A DNA stretch of 64,000 nt from assembly GCF_000004075.3 (NCBI RefSeq), contig NC_026658.2, positions 25,284,075-25,348,074 on the forward strand. Direction: 5' to 3'. The DNA comes from Cucumis sativus (Eukaryota; Streptophyta; Magnoliopsida; Cucurbitales; Cucurbitaceae). The position numbers and the translations under genes were made by a program. The notes beneath the pieces are model-generated. The model was given only the letters and a program-made list of their open reading frames with translations. It was not told the DNA's origin and did no database searches. This document shows positions 37,601 through 53,300 of this stretch, piece by piece (position 1 is the stretch's first letter; the number at the start of each line of letters is the position of its first letter).

Positions 37601-37864
37601 TCTCAAAATTTACATTGATTAATTTCTATTGGTTGTGGGGGTAAATGGCAATTATAAATAAAAGAGAGGGGAAGAGGGAAAAATGTGGGACTATGGGAGT
37701 GGCAGACAGAGATGTCGATAGGATCAGAACTTCAACAAGATATTGAAGGTAAGATCATGACGTCATATAACATTACAAATACAATTTTATAATTTTAAAT
37801 TCATATATCAAAAAGAAGCTTTTTTTTTTTCTTTTTTTTCACAACAATTCATCTTCTAGGCCGC

Positions 37865-41657
<3,793 letters not shown>

Positions 41658-42846
41658 GTCCATTTTTTTTTTTTAATCCCCAAAACTCCAAATTTTTTTA
41701 TTAACAAAAATATTGATATTGTTAGCTTCAAAAGCAAAACTCAACCCACAATTTCCCACAGTGGAGGCCACAAAACCTTATGTATGTTGCTATCACTCAT
41801 AAAAACAAATATTGGTGCAATGTATATGAGAAATTTTTTTTTTTTCAATGGAGCAAAACAAAGAAAGAAAAAGAAACTACAAAACTTGATCATTTGGGTT
41901 TATAAGAAGTAATAGATGATTGGGTTTTTTTCTCTCTTTTTTTTTTAGGGATTAAAGATGCAAACTGATTTGACTTGGATAACATGCTTTCTTTGTGAAA
42001 AAATGGCCTAAAAAGACAAAGTCTTTCGAAGTGATGTCTTAAGGTCATTGGCTCAAAGTGTCTATCAATACAATTGAAAGGTAGGCGCCACCATTGTCAC
42101 ATATATGTTTTGTCCTCTTGACTTTGTTGACCGTAAAGTTTGAACCATATATGCACTACATGTCCCTTCTCCTAAAAGTTGATGTGTTTAGGTTGTGTTT
42201 CATTAGTTGAGTTTCGATTCGGATTGCATCTCTTTAAAACATATGAAAAGATTGCAAAAAACCACGTCTTTAAATTATTCAACTGATTCAATTATACTCT
42301 TGTCAATAATTGATTTAGGGTAATTATATTACAGTTTAAACACAAAGATCATCACTATCTCCAACCGTTAAAAAGGAACGAAAAGTATATGTGTCACGTC
42401 GGGTCGAGTGAGTTGGACAAGACGAGGAAAGGGTTGCTTTGCAATTGAGTTAAGAGGGAAAATTGGTTGGAGTTTTGAATGTGAAAAGCATAGAGAGAGG
42501 GGGAAAAGGCAAATGGGAATGGGGCCAAAAGGTTAGCTTTAGGAAGCAATTATAAGATCATAATATCTTGTAAGGTGCACTCAACCAACTCCATGCAATT
42601 TTAAAACAAAAATACAATCTAATCTTTTTTTTATTTTAAAAAACTTTTTCGATTATTGAGTCATGCACGAACGTCCTTAAACCCTATGTTAAAACCCATT
42701 TTTAACTCCAAGTTTTTAGTTCACTTTTCTTTATTTTCTAGAAAGATGAGAAATCTAAGAAAGATGAACTTTATGAGATTCTATCTAAATCACCATCTGC
42801 ATGAGAAAATGAGCCAATTTGTTAAAGACGTTTTTACTTTTTGTAA

Positions 42847-43009
42847 TGGGCTGAATTGTGGGTTCCGTAGAGTGAGTTTTGGGCCGCGTTAGATATTGAG
42901 CTTGAACACGAAAATATGACTAGGCCCAAATTCTTAAAGACGTTGTGTGTATTATATCGGTGTGAGTCCAATTATCATCGTAGGCCCATAAGAACCTTCG
43001 ACTTGGGCC
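42847..43009. promoter_or_regulatory. Cluster of five site II-like TGGGCY motifs without a gene
   Basis: TGGGCT at about 42847, TGGGCC at 42880, GGCCCA at 42923, GGCCCA at 42983 and TGGGCC at 43004. Such clusters (TCP-factor sites) usually sit in promoters of growth-related and housekeeping plant genes. No CDS is visible within several kilobases downstream on either strand. Confidence 0.45.
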
Positions 43010-46000
43010 AGGCAGAAGATTGTATTGTATGTATGTATTTCAAAATTTTAGATCATAGCAAAAGAAAAAATGAAAAAATCAATGGCAAATTAGCAAGTTT
43101 GGTGTATGAACTAAATTAAATGTTACATATGGACCGCAATTGAATTGAGTTTTAAAGTATAGGTACGAAAGGCTTTAAAAAAACTGATTGTTTCTTCTTC
43201 ACGCTATTATATCAACTATTGTTCGTGTGATCGTCGAATACGTTGAAATCAAGTTTCACTTTGTTTAATTAGAAAATACCACAAGTTTTACTATCATCAG
43301 TGCATCTTTCTCTTCTGTCAATAAACAAGTCATGTTAGCTTTTTAGTAGAGATGTTTATTTAATCTACACGGTCTCATGTCAAGTGAAAAATCATAAACT
43401 ATATTGATAATGTGGAGGAAATGTTTTTTTTTTTTTGTGTTTACTAAAGAGGATGGAGACATGGATCGTATTCTCCATCCGCTTTCCTGACCTTGAACCC
43501 CACTACACTTTATGCTCTTATTACAAATAGTTTAATTTTGTTGAAATTGTGAAACCAAATATTTAGATATATACTTCTCATAATACACATGAGAATGGAT
43601 GGGTTGATTAAGTGTTCTTCTTAGTAGTAAGTGAATCGGATATTTTAAACCAAACATAAAATTTGTTTGAGGAAAATTTGATCCCTACAAATTTAGGTAT
43701 GAGGAATCTCATTATGACCTTCGTGCGAGATTTCCTGGAGATAGATAATGAAATAGGGTAATGATTAAGAACCTAAACGTGTGATGAGAATGTCATTCCA
43801 ATTAACCAAGACCACCAATAGATTTAGCATAAGCTCGAGTCAACTTTATTATATATGTATTACAAATATACGTATATGACTGAATTAATACCAATTTCAA
43901 AACTGGACCCAAAGTAAAACCATCTTTTAGTCTCTATAGACTTAGGTTCAAGTATTTGTAAATCAACTCCAAAGTCAAGTACGTGATTCATGCAATTTAG
44001 TTGAAAATGTTTGTTTTGACCTAAAATTTTCTAATATATCGGTTTGAATATTTAAGATATTTATTTATGGCATTTGTCTTCTCTCTTTAATAATACATTG
44101 AGGTCCAAATTGTTGACATTTTTTAACATAACAATTCCCCTCTACAAATCCTATACAATCAATTATGGATGATTTTCTTCTTTCATACTCTTCATTTGTT
44201 TTTTCTTTTTATACAAAAACAAACCTATATTTTCTAATTATTATGTTATTTCATCGCTTAATTATAAATTATAAACCAGAGATAAAAGATTTTGCTTGCA
44301 TGAATCCTACATTTTTTTTCTTTAAAATGAAAATATCGATTTTTGAATTTGAGTATAATTTTAATTTGGTTCTTACCATTTAAAATGTTATACATAAATT
44401 TCATCTAAATGTTACATTCTTATTTTTTAAATTTGATTTACTTATAGCTTTTTAATTAATCTTAGCTATGAATAAAGTTTTGTGATATCGAAAACTAATT
44501 TAATTATAATTTATTTAAATATTTAAATGAACATATAGACATTAACTCTAATATCGAAAAAGAAAACACAATAAAAAAAAATATATATATGAACCTTAGA
44601 AATCAACTCGAAACAAAAATCAAACTTAAATGATATAAATACATACACACATATCTTCAAACCCATAAATCAAATAAAAACCGAACTTGAATTTTAGAAC
44701 ACAAAAAATAAAAGAAAAATTATTATAAATAGAAAAAAATCTATTTAAAAAATATTTAAACGATCTAAACAGTTGAATGAATTTTGCTATATATATATAT
44801 TTTAGATATTCTCCCTATATTTGAAAATAAAAACAATCCTAAAATAAAATAGAAAAGAAGAGAGAAAGAAAGAAAAATGGTATAAAAATGAAGTGGTCGG
44901 CCATTTGGGCTTTATATGGGCCGAGAGGGAGAGAGAGAGAGAGAGTGAGAGTGAAAGAAGTGTGGAAATGAAATTGAAGTCATCGGATTTGAAAACGATG
45001 GACACACTGGGTCCCAGTTGTCCCCCCTTTCCCCAGCCACCCCCCCTTCATTTTTCCCTTATTACCCTCTTTCTCTTACTCTTTCACAAAGAAAATCAAA
45101 AAGGCAAAACTGGCTTCTTCCGTAATTATTCTCTTCCTTAATCCCTTTTTTGCAACTCCCCCCCTTCTAAATCTTCATTAATTATCACTTGTCCATTTAT
45201 TACCCAACACCTCCCCCTACCATACCTTACTTACTTCTCCCCACTCCTCAATTTCAATTCGTTTTTTCAAACCATCTCTCTATACCATAATCAAATCAAT
45301 ATTCGTAATCGTTGCAGTATTTATTGTTTCATGCTTCAATAATAGTATACGCTATACCATGTATACTTTTATAACACCGTATAAAATTTTAACAGTTTTA
45401 TTGAGTTTTGAATCCTTGTTTGATTCTTCTAAGTTGTATGTATAAATGTTCTGAGATAAAGATATTTATATGGAGAATAAATATGTAAGGAAGGAGAAAA
45501 AAGAAAGAAAGGAAGAAAGAGAGAAAGAAATTAGAAAAAAGTGTGTTGTTGGAAGGAAGTACTATAGAGGAGAGATTGTAGTGTACCCTAATTTATGAAG
45601 TGTGTTTCTTAAATGGGATGCTTAGAATCAAACTCACTCACTCCTCTCTCCATCATGTACTCTTTCTCATGGGGTCCCATCTTTTTTCCATGCCCGTGTT
45701 TCGTCTCTGTTGAAAATATTTTTTTTGCTTTCACTGTTTTGGTTTCAATTATCCTATCTTTAATCTCGAACTCCCGATGGTTTTAATTTTCTTTTCATTT
45801 CGACAACGTGTGTAAGTGGAAAAATCATAAAAAAAATACGTGGTTTTAACTTGTATTGTTACACTTGTGTCACGTTTTCAATCGTTGGTTTTAAAATTTT
45901 CTAACTTCATTTACTTGACGTTGATTAACGACGACAAACGTATGAGGTGGAACAAAAGGAAAAGAAAAGTGTATATATAAAGTGGATTCAATGATATTGT

Positions 46001-47554
46001 GACAGCTGCAAAATGGGTGTTTGTGTTGGTAATTAAATGATGGTTTTGTCTAATTTTCCCATGCTAACATTGGATTTTTGTTCCTTAATTATGCTTTCTA
46101 TTTGACTAATTACTCAATTACTCTTGTCTAATCACCTCATTTCTCTTTTTTTTTTTACTTTCACAATTTTAACCATCTAAATATTTATTAAATTATTATT
46201 AAACTTTGAAATTGATGAAATAAAATTCAATGGTTGAAGTTGAAAACTTTACTAAAAACCAATTGTTTTGTTTTATTAACTATGCTATAAAATATATTCA
46301 TAAATGAGATATTATGAATTTAAATTTAGAAAATGCATACTTATATGAAAAATATATTTAATGATTGTGATATTCCATGCTATAAACTTTTTTTAATTAA
46401 AAATATATATTATACGATAGATTAGGAATTATATATGATGTTAACAACATTATTATACATCCTTTAATATATAGTAAGTTTGTTTATTAATTAATAATTA
46501 AAATATTTACCAAAATATTTACCTTTCATATAAATCAAAATTTTCTATTTTTAAAAATATTCCTTATTTATACCGGGGACAATTACAAAGTTTAAAAGTA
46601 TTTTGAATAATAATTCAATCTTTGTTTTAAAAGTATATATTTAAATAATAGAGAAATTGTTTAAACGACAAGTGTGCTAAAAAAATTTATAGATATAATA
46701 AAATGTCATTGTATATTTTAAATAAACAAACACTAGTAGTAGTTTATCGTAATCTACCGCTGACATATACCGAAATATCTTTTGTTATATTCGAAAACAA
46801 CTCAAAATTATTTTTAAATGTGTTTTTAGATTATGAAAAAAAAATATGAAAATGTTCACTAAATATATAAAAAAAGTCATAATCAAAGTCATCATCTTTA
46901 TTGATATTGATAGACAATTTATATATTATTGAATGTTTTTATATTTGATAAATATTTCGATTATGCATGTTGAAAAGGTTATCAACAAATTGGAAGTATA
47001 TATGACTAAGATATTTACCATGCATTCACTTGACTATGACAACTAGTGAAAGAATATAATCTTGTATTGGTTTATATATATATGATAAGGTTTGTAATTT
47101 TAGAAATGAAGTAAAGTATTGTTTGAGATACTCTAATATATGCTTCCAAGATATGGTATTTCATATAATAAGATTGTTCCACATTTTATTTCACAAAAGT
47201 AAAAAATATTTTCTAAAAGTGTATTTTGGCTTACCTTCCAAAGTTTGGCAATACCATTAATTATAACATTATTAAACATTTAATAAATTTAAATAACAAA
47301 CTTAAATATGTCTAATTATTCCAATAATAATCTTAACTCACACTACAATGTCACTAATGACAAGTTATGTGTTCAATTAGCAAATGTATTAGATATATAT
47401 AATTTGAACAAATGGATTGTATTTTATAAACACAAGATAATGAATATATGAATATGAATTTATAAGATAATTTAGAGGCTTTTTTAATATAGATCAAAAC
47501 GAGCATTTTTTTTACATTATTTATAGTACATATAGATGTTAATACTATAATCTA

Positions 47555-47640
47555 TCATCGATAGACGTTGATAGAAGTAAATTGAGGGGAGTCTATCATC
47601 TATATTGTCAATGATAGTAATTGATACATCTCTATGTATT
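47555..47640. repeat. Second cluster of ATCAATGATAG-type palindromic repeats
   Basis: TCTATCATCGATAGA, GTTGATAGAAG, GTCTATCATC and GTCAATGATAG follow one another within 85 bp. Same family as 12790-12950. Confidence 0.6.
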
Positions 47641-49630
47641 TATATTTATGCTAAATATTTGTTTATAGTTTATTTATATATTGAAACTAAGTTAAATAAT
47701 TACATTTATTTAATTAAATGAAAGATTGCAATCAATGTATCCATTAATTAAAATTACTGTTAAATCACTGTTGTCTTATTTAATTGTTTAATAAATTGAA
47801 CCACAAACAAATAAATGAACACATTTATATTACACAATTATTAAACCTACTCAAATTAAAAAAAAAACAATATATACAAAAAAAAAAATATAGTACGCTT
47901 ATTTTTCTATAACGTGTAAATATTTTATTGAATGTTATATTTTTTAAATTTTATCTTGTTTTCTAATTAATTACTGTAAACAATTATTTTAATACAGAAT
48001 AATTATTGACAATGATTTTGTAGATATTGATTATAAAGTATTATTTAAAGTTTATTAAAACTAAAACGATATACTTCTTTAGATAAGGAAATGTGTTAAA
48101 AATGATAAAGTTACGAAATAGTTACACCAAAATCGTGCATACGGTACATTTGTCATTTACAGAGGTTTTTCTGTAACGTAAAAATATTTTGTCAACTCTA
48201 TTGATTCTGACGATTTCCTAACTATAACCTTATATATAAGATAACGTAACATACGTTACTATGCGTTATTATACGTTACTATAAATGTGAAACTTACCGA
48301 GTATAATATAATTATTGTCAGTATACGTATGATACACTGGTCTTAGACGTAATAATTTAAATTTGAAAATTTTAGACTTCACTTTACAACGGTTTGGTTT
48401 TGAAAATGAAACTGAAAAAATACTATGCTTTTTAAAATTCAATCTCATATAGAACACCAACAACTCAATTAATCACACGTTATGTCTTCCATTAGAAATA
48501 TGACAAATGTTGTATTAAATAAAAAATATTGACAATCGACAACAACACCGTTCGCTAAACTAAACTGTGGGCTATCGGTCCAAGCACAACATAGACTAAG
48601 TTGTTTATTTCATCTTGTTGACGAGTTAATTTGTGGTCATTTAATTAGGAAAACCTTAGTTAAAAATTGAATGATTAAAAAAAATTATTTGAAAGTATAC
48701 AATTGTGACGAAATAGTTAACAAATTTTTTAAAAAATGGGCATATTTCCTCACAATTATAGTAAAAAGGTAATAAGATTTAGGAGAAATTAGCAAATATA
48801 TTTGTTGTTTTCATTTTTAAAAATAACACATTTTTTTTAAAAGATTTGTAAAACTATTTTTTCTCCGTTCCTCTCCAACTAAATTAACCACGGAGATTTT
48901 TCTAAAATATTTAAAAATTTCAACTTACCGATTGTTTGGGTTTTTCCACCCTTTTTCAAATTTGTTTACTTTTTACTTTTTTTTTTGTATATTTTCAAAA
49001 AAATTATTCAAGTATTTTTCTAGCTCCAACCATTAACTATTTATTTTAAAAAATAAATTTGAAAAGAACAAAATTATGGATCTCCATTCCTTAAGAAAGA
49101 ATTGTATTGAGAATGTCCATTACAATTTTATCCGGAAATCAAGATCAACATTTTTTAATGTCAAATTTTTCTATTACAATATTGTCAAATTTTATATAAA
49201 TTTTTCTGTTGTAAATAATATTTACAGGATAATCTTCCCAACATGATTACGTATAAATGATTTGAAAAATGGAATAAACAAGCTTGTATAAAAAAAAATT
49301 AGATGTGGAGAAAATGAATCAAAATTAGTTTTTTAAAAAAGAAATTCAAATGTTTCCAATTGTAACCTAACTTTTTTTTTTTCATATTTCTAAAAGTTTC
49401 TGTGTACAATTTTAGGTGATGAACGGAGATTCATAATTTATATAGAAAATTGAAAAGATGATAAGTTGGAAAATTTGAATATTTGAAAAAGTGAATTTAG
49501 GTATAATTGTGAATTTGGAAAGATATATGGAAATGATATATTTAGATAAATAATGAAAAAAAGAAGAAAGAAAATGAAAAGGGAAATAGAAGAAATGAGT
49601 TTGACTTAGGAGAGTGGGGAAATGGTAAGA

Positions 49631-49871
49631 AATTGTGTTGCCTCCTCACACCAAACCTCTCCTTCATACTCCCTTTCTTTTCTCCATTTTTAGTCCGAAT
49701 TATTGGCGCGTCTTTTCCAATCTCCAACCACACGCGCCCACTCTTCATTCCCTTTTTTCTTCTCTGCGATACGACGTCGTTTATCCTCCAAACTACGTGT
49801 GTGTGCTTTGTGCTTGTGCTTGTGCTTGTGTGTGTTTCTTCTTTCTTATAATTGTTTGTTTTTGATAAAAA

Positions 49872-49903
<32 letters not shown>

Positions 49904-50395
49904 TCTTTTCCTTTCCTTTCCTTTCGTTTCTTTGTTGTTAAAAGTTGGGGATTTCTGTGGGATTATATTACATCACCACTAGCAAATACACAACAACACA
50001 AAGCATCTCTCAGGTCCGATCAGATCCATTCAAATCTTTTCTTTTTTCTTCTCTTCACCTTCTTATCTTTTTCAATTTCTTTGATTTTGGGGGGTTTTTT
50101 TTTGGTTTTTGTTTTTTGTTGTTGTTGTATTTCTTGGCTTTGATTATCTCCTCAGTTTGGGGGGGTGTTGTTTTGCTTGCTGGGGTTCTTCTGAATCATC
50201 CTAGGGTTTCACTTCCTCAGGGGTTTGTTTGTTTTCTTGGGTTAATTTTTGGATTTTGGATTTGGGGTTTGTTTGTTTTTCTTTTTACTTTCTTTTTTTT
50301 CGCTTTTGGGTTTTGAGCGGGAGTGGATTACTTGGAAATGTGTGGGATCGTGAGTTAGGGTTCGTGTTCAAAATCTTGTCTTTGTGTTTAAGTGT
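49631..50395 (+). promoter_or_regulatory. Probable promoter and long pyrimidine-rich leader of FBL15
   Basis: This 0.76-kb stretch is strongly T/C-rich on the coding strand. It contains a (CT)12 microsatellite at 49872-49895, followed by T- and G-rich text. Open frames crossing it (for example 49703-50143) are low-complexity Ser/Leu/Phe translations and are probably not proteins. The transcription start is not defined. Several ATGs precede 50396, so either transcription starts late, the leader is spliced, or uORFs exist. Confidence 0.5.
49872..49895. repeat. (CT)12 microsatellite in the FBL15 leader region
   Basis: Twelve uninterrupted CT units followed by a T run. GA/CT repeats near transcription starts are bound by BPC proteins in plants; that role here is inference. 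Confidence 0.85.
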
Positions 50396-53300
50396 ATGAC
50401 GATTTGGTGCTGCTTATGCTTCACCGTTGGAGAAGAAGAAGAAGAAGACGAAAGGGCAAGGGAAGAGGAAGTGAAGAAGGAAGAAGGTGAAATGAAACCC
50501 ATGATGCGTGAGGAGGTTTTTGAGAACCAGGATGACTCCGATCGCATTGTGCGAAATGGTGATGATTCTCAAGGGAGTAACCCACTTGCGAGTGCTGTTG
50601 ATGATGTGCCTGAACGCCATGACGGTGATCGACTTAGATTGTTTGAGGATATGGTCAGAGCAATGCACGATGGCGGCGATGGTGGCGCTCATTGGGATGA
50701 TGAGCTTCGCGGTGCTGGTGCTGGTGGTGGGGCTATTAATCCCTGGAATCTTTCTTTTGGAATTATGCATCAGTCTGAGGGAGGAGAGAGTAGTAGCGCC
50801 TCGGCTTTACCCTTGTCTTCTATGGTGGAGACTTCTATGGAGGAACGCGATCGGGATGCCCACCATAAGCGCGCCAAAGTTCACTCCAAATTCATGTGAG
50901 TCACTAGTAGACTGCTTCTGGATGTAAATTATTCTAAGGTTTCATCGGCCTGTTTTCTTTTACCATTTTTTTCAGTTTTGAGAAGGGGCGTTGGGCTTCT
51001 TTTCCTTAAATGTTCTTTCTTTGTGGGATTTAAGATTACATATTGTGGTGGTTTTAGGATGGATATCATTAGCATTTATTGAGGTTATGATTTACGAGTA
51101 CACAGGGTTCTTCGTAATTTAGCAATCAATCATGCCTTTTGTTGCTATCTTTGAGCCGGCCGTCTCTAAACAATTTGCTGTTTTGCACTGCAATTTAGAG
51201 ATGAAAAGTTACGTTGTTTATGATCTAGACGTGCTTATCAGCCTTGGGGCAGTATCAGTGTTTGGAAAGTAGTTGTTTTAGACTTTCACTTCCGTATATA
51301 AGTCAGCCAAGGAGCCAGCTAGCAGTCTATATTGCATAGAACCTTCTATTCTTGAATATTGGAAGTGGTATCTAGTATGGACCAATATGTTTTTACATCC
51401 ACCATATCTAAAGTCCATCCTTATAGCATTTATTAAACTGCTAGATGGCTCCTTGTCATTGTCTTTTAGATAGCTTTTCTTGATTTCAAATGTGTTTCTT
51501 AATCAAAAGTAGCATGTTGCTCGGCAAATCTAAGCTTTTCGAGAAGATATCATATGGCGTGCCAAGTTGATATCTCAAAATCCTTTTCAGTTCGAGTCTT
51601 TTGTGGGAGTTGTCACCATGGAGAAGTTTCCATTTCATGAAATGGAAATTCATTTATATTGGATAAATTCAACGTGGCTTTCTTTCTCCGAGAAGAGTTT
51701 GAAAATGTAAACTTTAGAAATGTAGTTGTTCTTGATAGTCTCACTTAATCAAAGGTGTTTGCGTCATAATTCCCCCCTCCCGCCCACCCATTTGAATACG
51801 CAACAATAACTGCAATATTTTGTAGAAAATATTCTTTTCAAATTGTTTTCAGGATATGCTCAAACCAATCTTTATGTTTTCAAGCATTGTTGACCTTGGT
51901 TATATAGTTATCACACTCATTTGCAAAGCTACTTTAGATTCTATACTTTCATTACTAATTAAAATAGTGTCTTCATGAAGGTTTATCATTTGAGGGGTGT
52001 GTAATTGAACTAGGTGGTTATAGGGCTAGCGCACCTACTACCTTTTGTGATTCTGTCTTTCTGCCAACTATGACATTTTGTTGGAAACTCTGACATCTGA
52101 CCTCCACATGTGTGGTCAATGATGTATTATGTCATGTGATCTCTAGTTTAAAACAGAGTAGGCTACAAGTTAACAATAACTAAGTATGTGCAGTAATACT
52201 CATTCTGTTTTGAATAATTTGCAAATTAGCACCCTATCTAATTTTCTATAATTTACAAGTTAGACTCAATGATAAGTGCAAAATCAGAATTGATGCATGC
52301 TATTCAGTTGCAATGGTGGTTTCTTATTTTCGTTTTTTTTTTTTCAATTTCCCTAGTGAGAGTTCATTTGCAACTCCATGGCCTTTGGGTGCTGGAAATC
52401 CTATGAGAGAATATGATTTTATTCATGGATCACCGTCAATTATGTCAAGGAATGAATTTCTATACCATGCTTCTACATCAAGCAGATTTGATGCCGACAA
52501 AGATTTGGAATCTAGTTTTGGTAGAGATGATGGGATCAATGAGAATGACACCTGTAAATCAGAAGGATTTGAAGTAAGGATGGATCTTACAGATGATTTA
52601 CTGCATATGGTATGCATCTCCCGAGATTTATGATTGCAGTCTTGCTTATCTTTTGATTTCTTGAAAACGAGTTGAAGTTATTTCATAATTGATGTCAGGT
52701 TTTCTCTTTCTTGGATCACATCAATCTTTGCCGAGCTGCTATAGTTTGCAGGCAGTGGCAAGCTGCTAGTGCTCACGAAGACTTCTGGAGGTGTTTGAAT
52801 TTTGAAAATAAGAATATATCTATGGAACAATGTAGGTGATGCTTTTCAAGTAGTTGGTTTCTGCTCTTTTCCTTCTATTTTCTACAATAGTTGATACGAG
52901 AGGGATGATTTTTAAAATCTTGGTTGTCTCTTGATCATGTTGCAACTTGAAAACATGTAGGATCCAACAATCCAACATTCCTGTTTGGAATGTCTTTAGT
53001 GCTCATGAAATGTTGTTAAAAACGTAGGACTGTTACGTATTTGGAACTCATGTTTGATACCCAGTATGATTTTTCTCCCAAAATCTTTTTGACTAGGCAC
53101 ACACACACACACATATATAAAAGGAAAGAACTTATTGCATGCTATTTTAACTGTATATATGTCATAGGATGTGACAAATATCTATACTGGTCTTGGACTC
53201 TTGGTGTCAGTACCAATGCAACATTTTCAATTCTATTTCACATTTAACCTACTTTTATTCTTCTTTCTGCTCTCCATACAATGTAAATTTATGTGGTTGT

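Larger units (their letters stand above)
26374..37860. other. Gene-poor AT-rich region between NdhU and CKX7
   Basis: About 11.5 kb with no convincing protein gene on either strand. The longest open frame, 27129-27500 (minus, 123 codons), has no recognised domain. Contents: TGGGCC/AGCCCA motifs at 26438-26550 and 28395-28435, AT microsatellites at 27544-27565, 30795-30830 and 34705-34726, a poly-T tract at about 28300-28328, foldback-like repeats at 28820-29060 and 34390-34625, and a TTA repeat at 34946-34965. No intact transposase or reverse transcriptase is visible. The last several hundred bases must include the CKX7 promoter. Confidence 0.7.
41658..49630. other. Gene-poor region between CKX7 and FBL15
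   Basis: About 8 kb, AT-rich, with no supported gene. Contents: five TGGGCY/RGCCCA motifs at 42847-43009 with no adjacent CDS; a 9-bp inverted repeat at 43451-43480; a (GA)n tract at about 44929-44945 followed by a long C/T-rich strand-biased stretch to 45290; a pure polypurine run at 45487-45530; and a second ATCATTGATAG palindrome cluster at 47555-47640. Short open frames (for example 42656-42892 and 44893-45141) lack any domain or conserved start. Confidence 0.65.

Noticed and set aside
43486-43505. TAS3 tasiARF-like word (CTGACCTTGAACCCC)
   Set aside because: Only partial match to the tasiARF sequence, single copy, and no flanking miR390 sites seen.
49703-50143. 146-codon open frame before FBL15
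   Set aside because: Low-complexity translation of CT- and T-rich leader DNA; no domain, and the upstream text lacks gene features.
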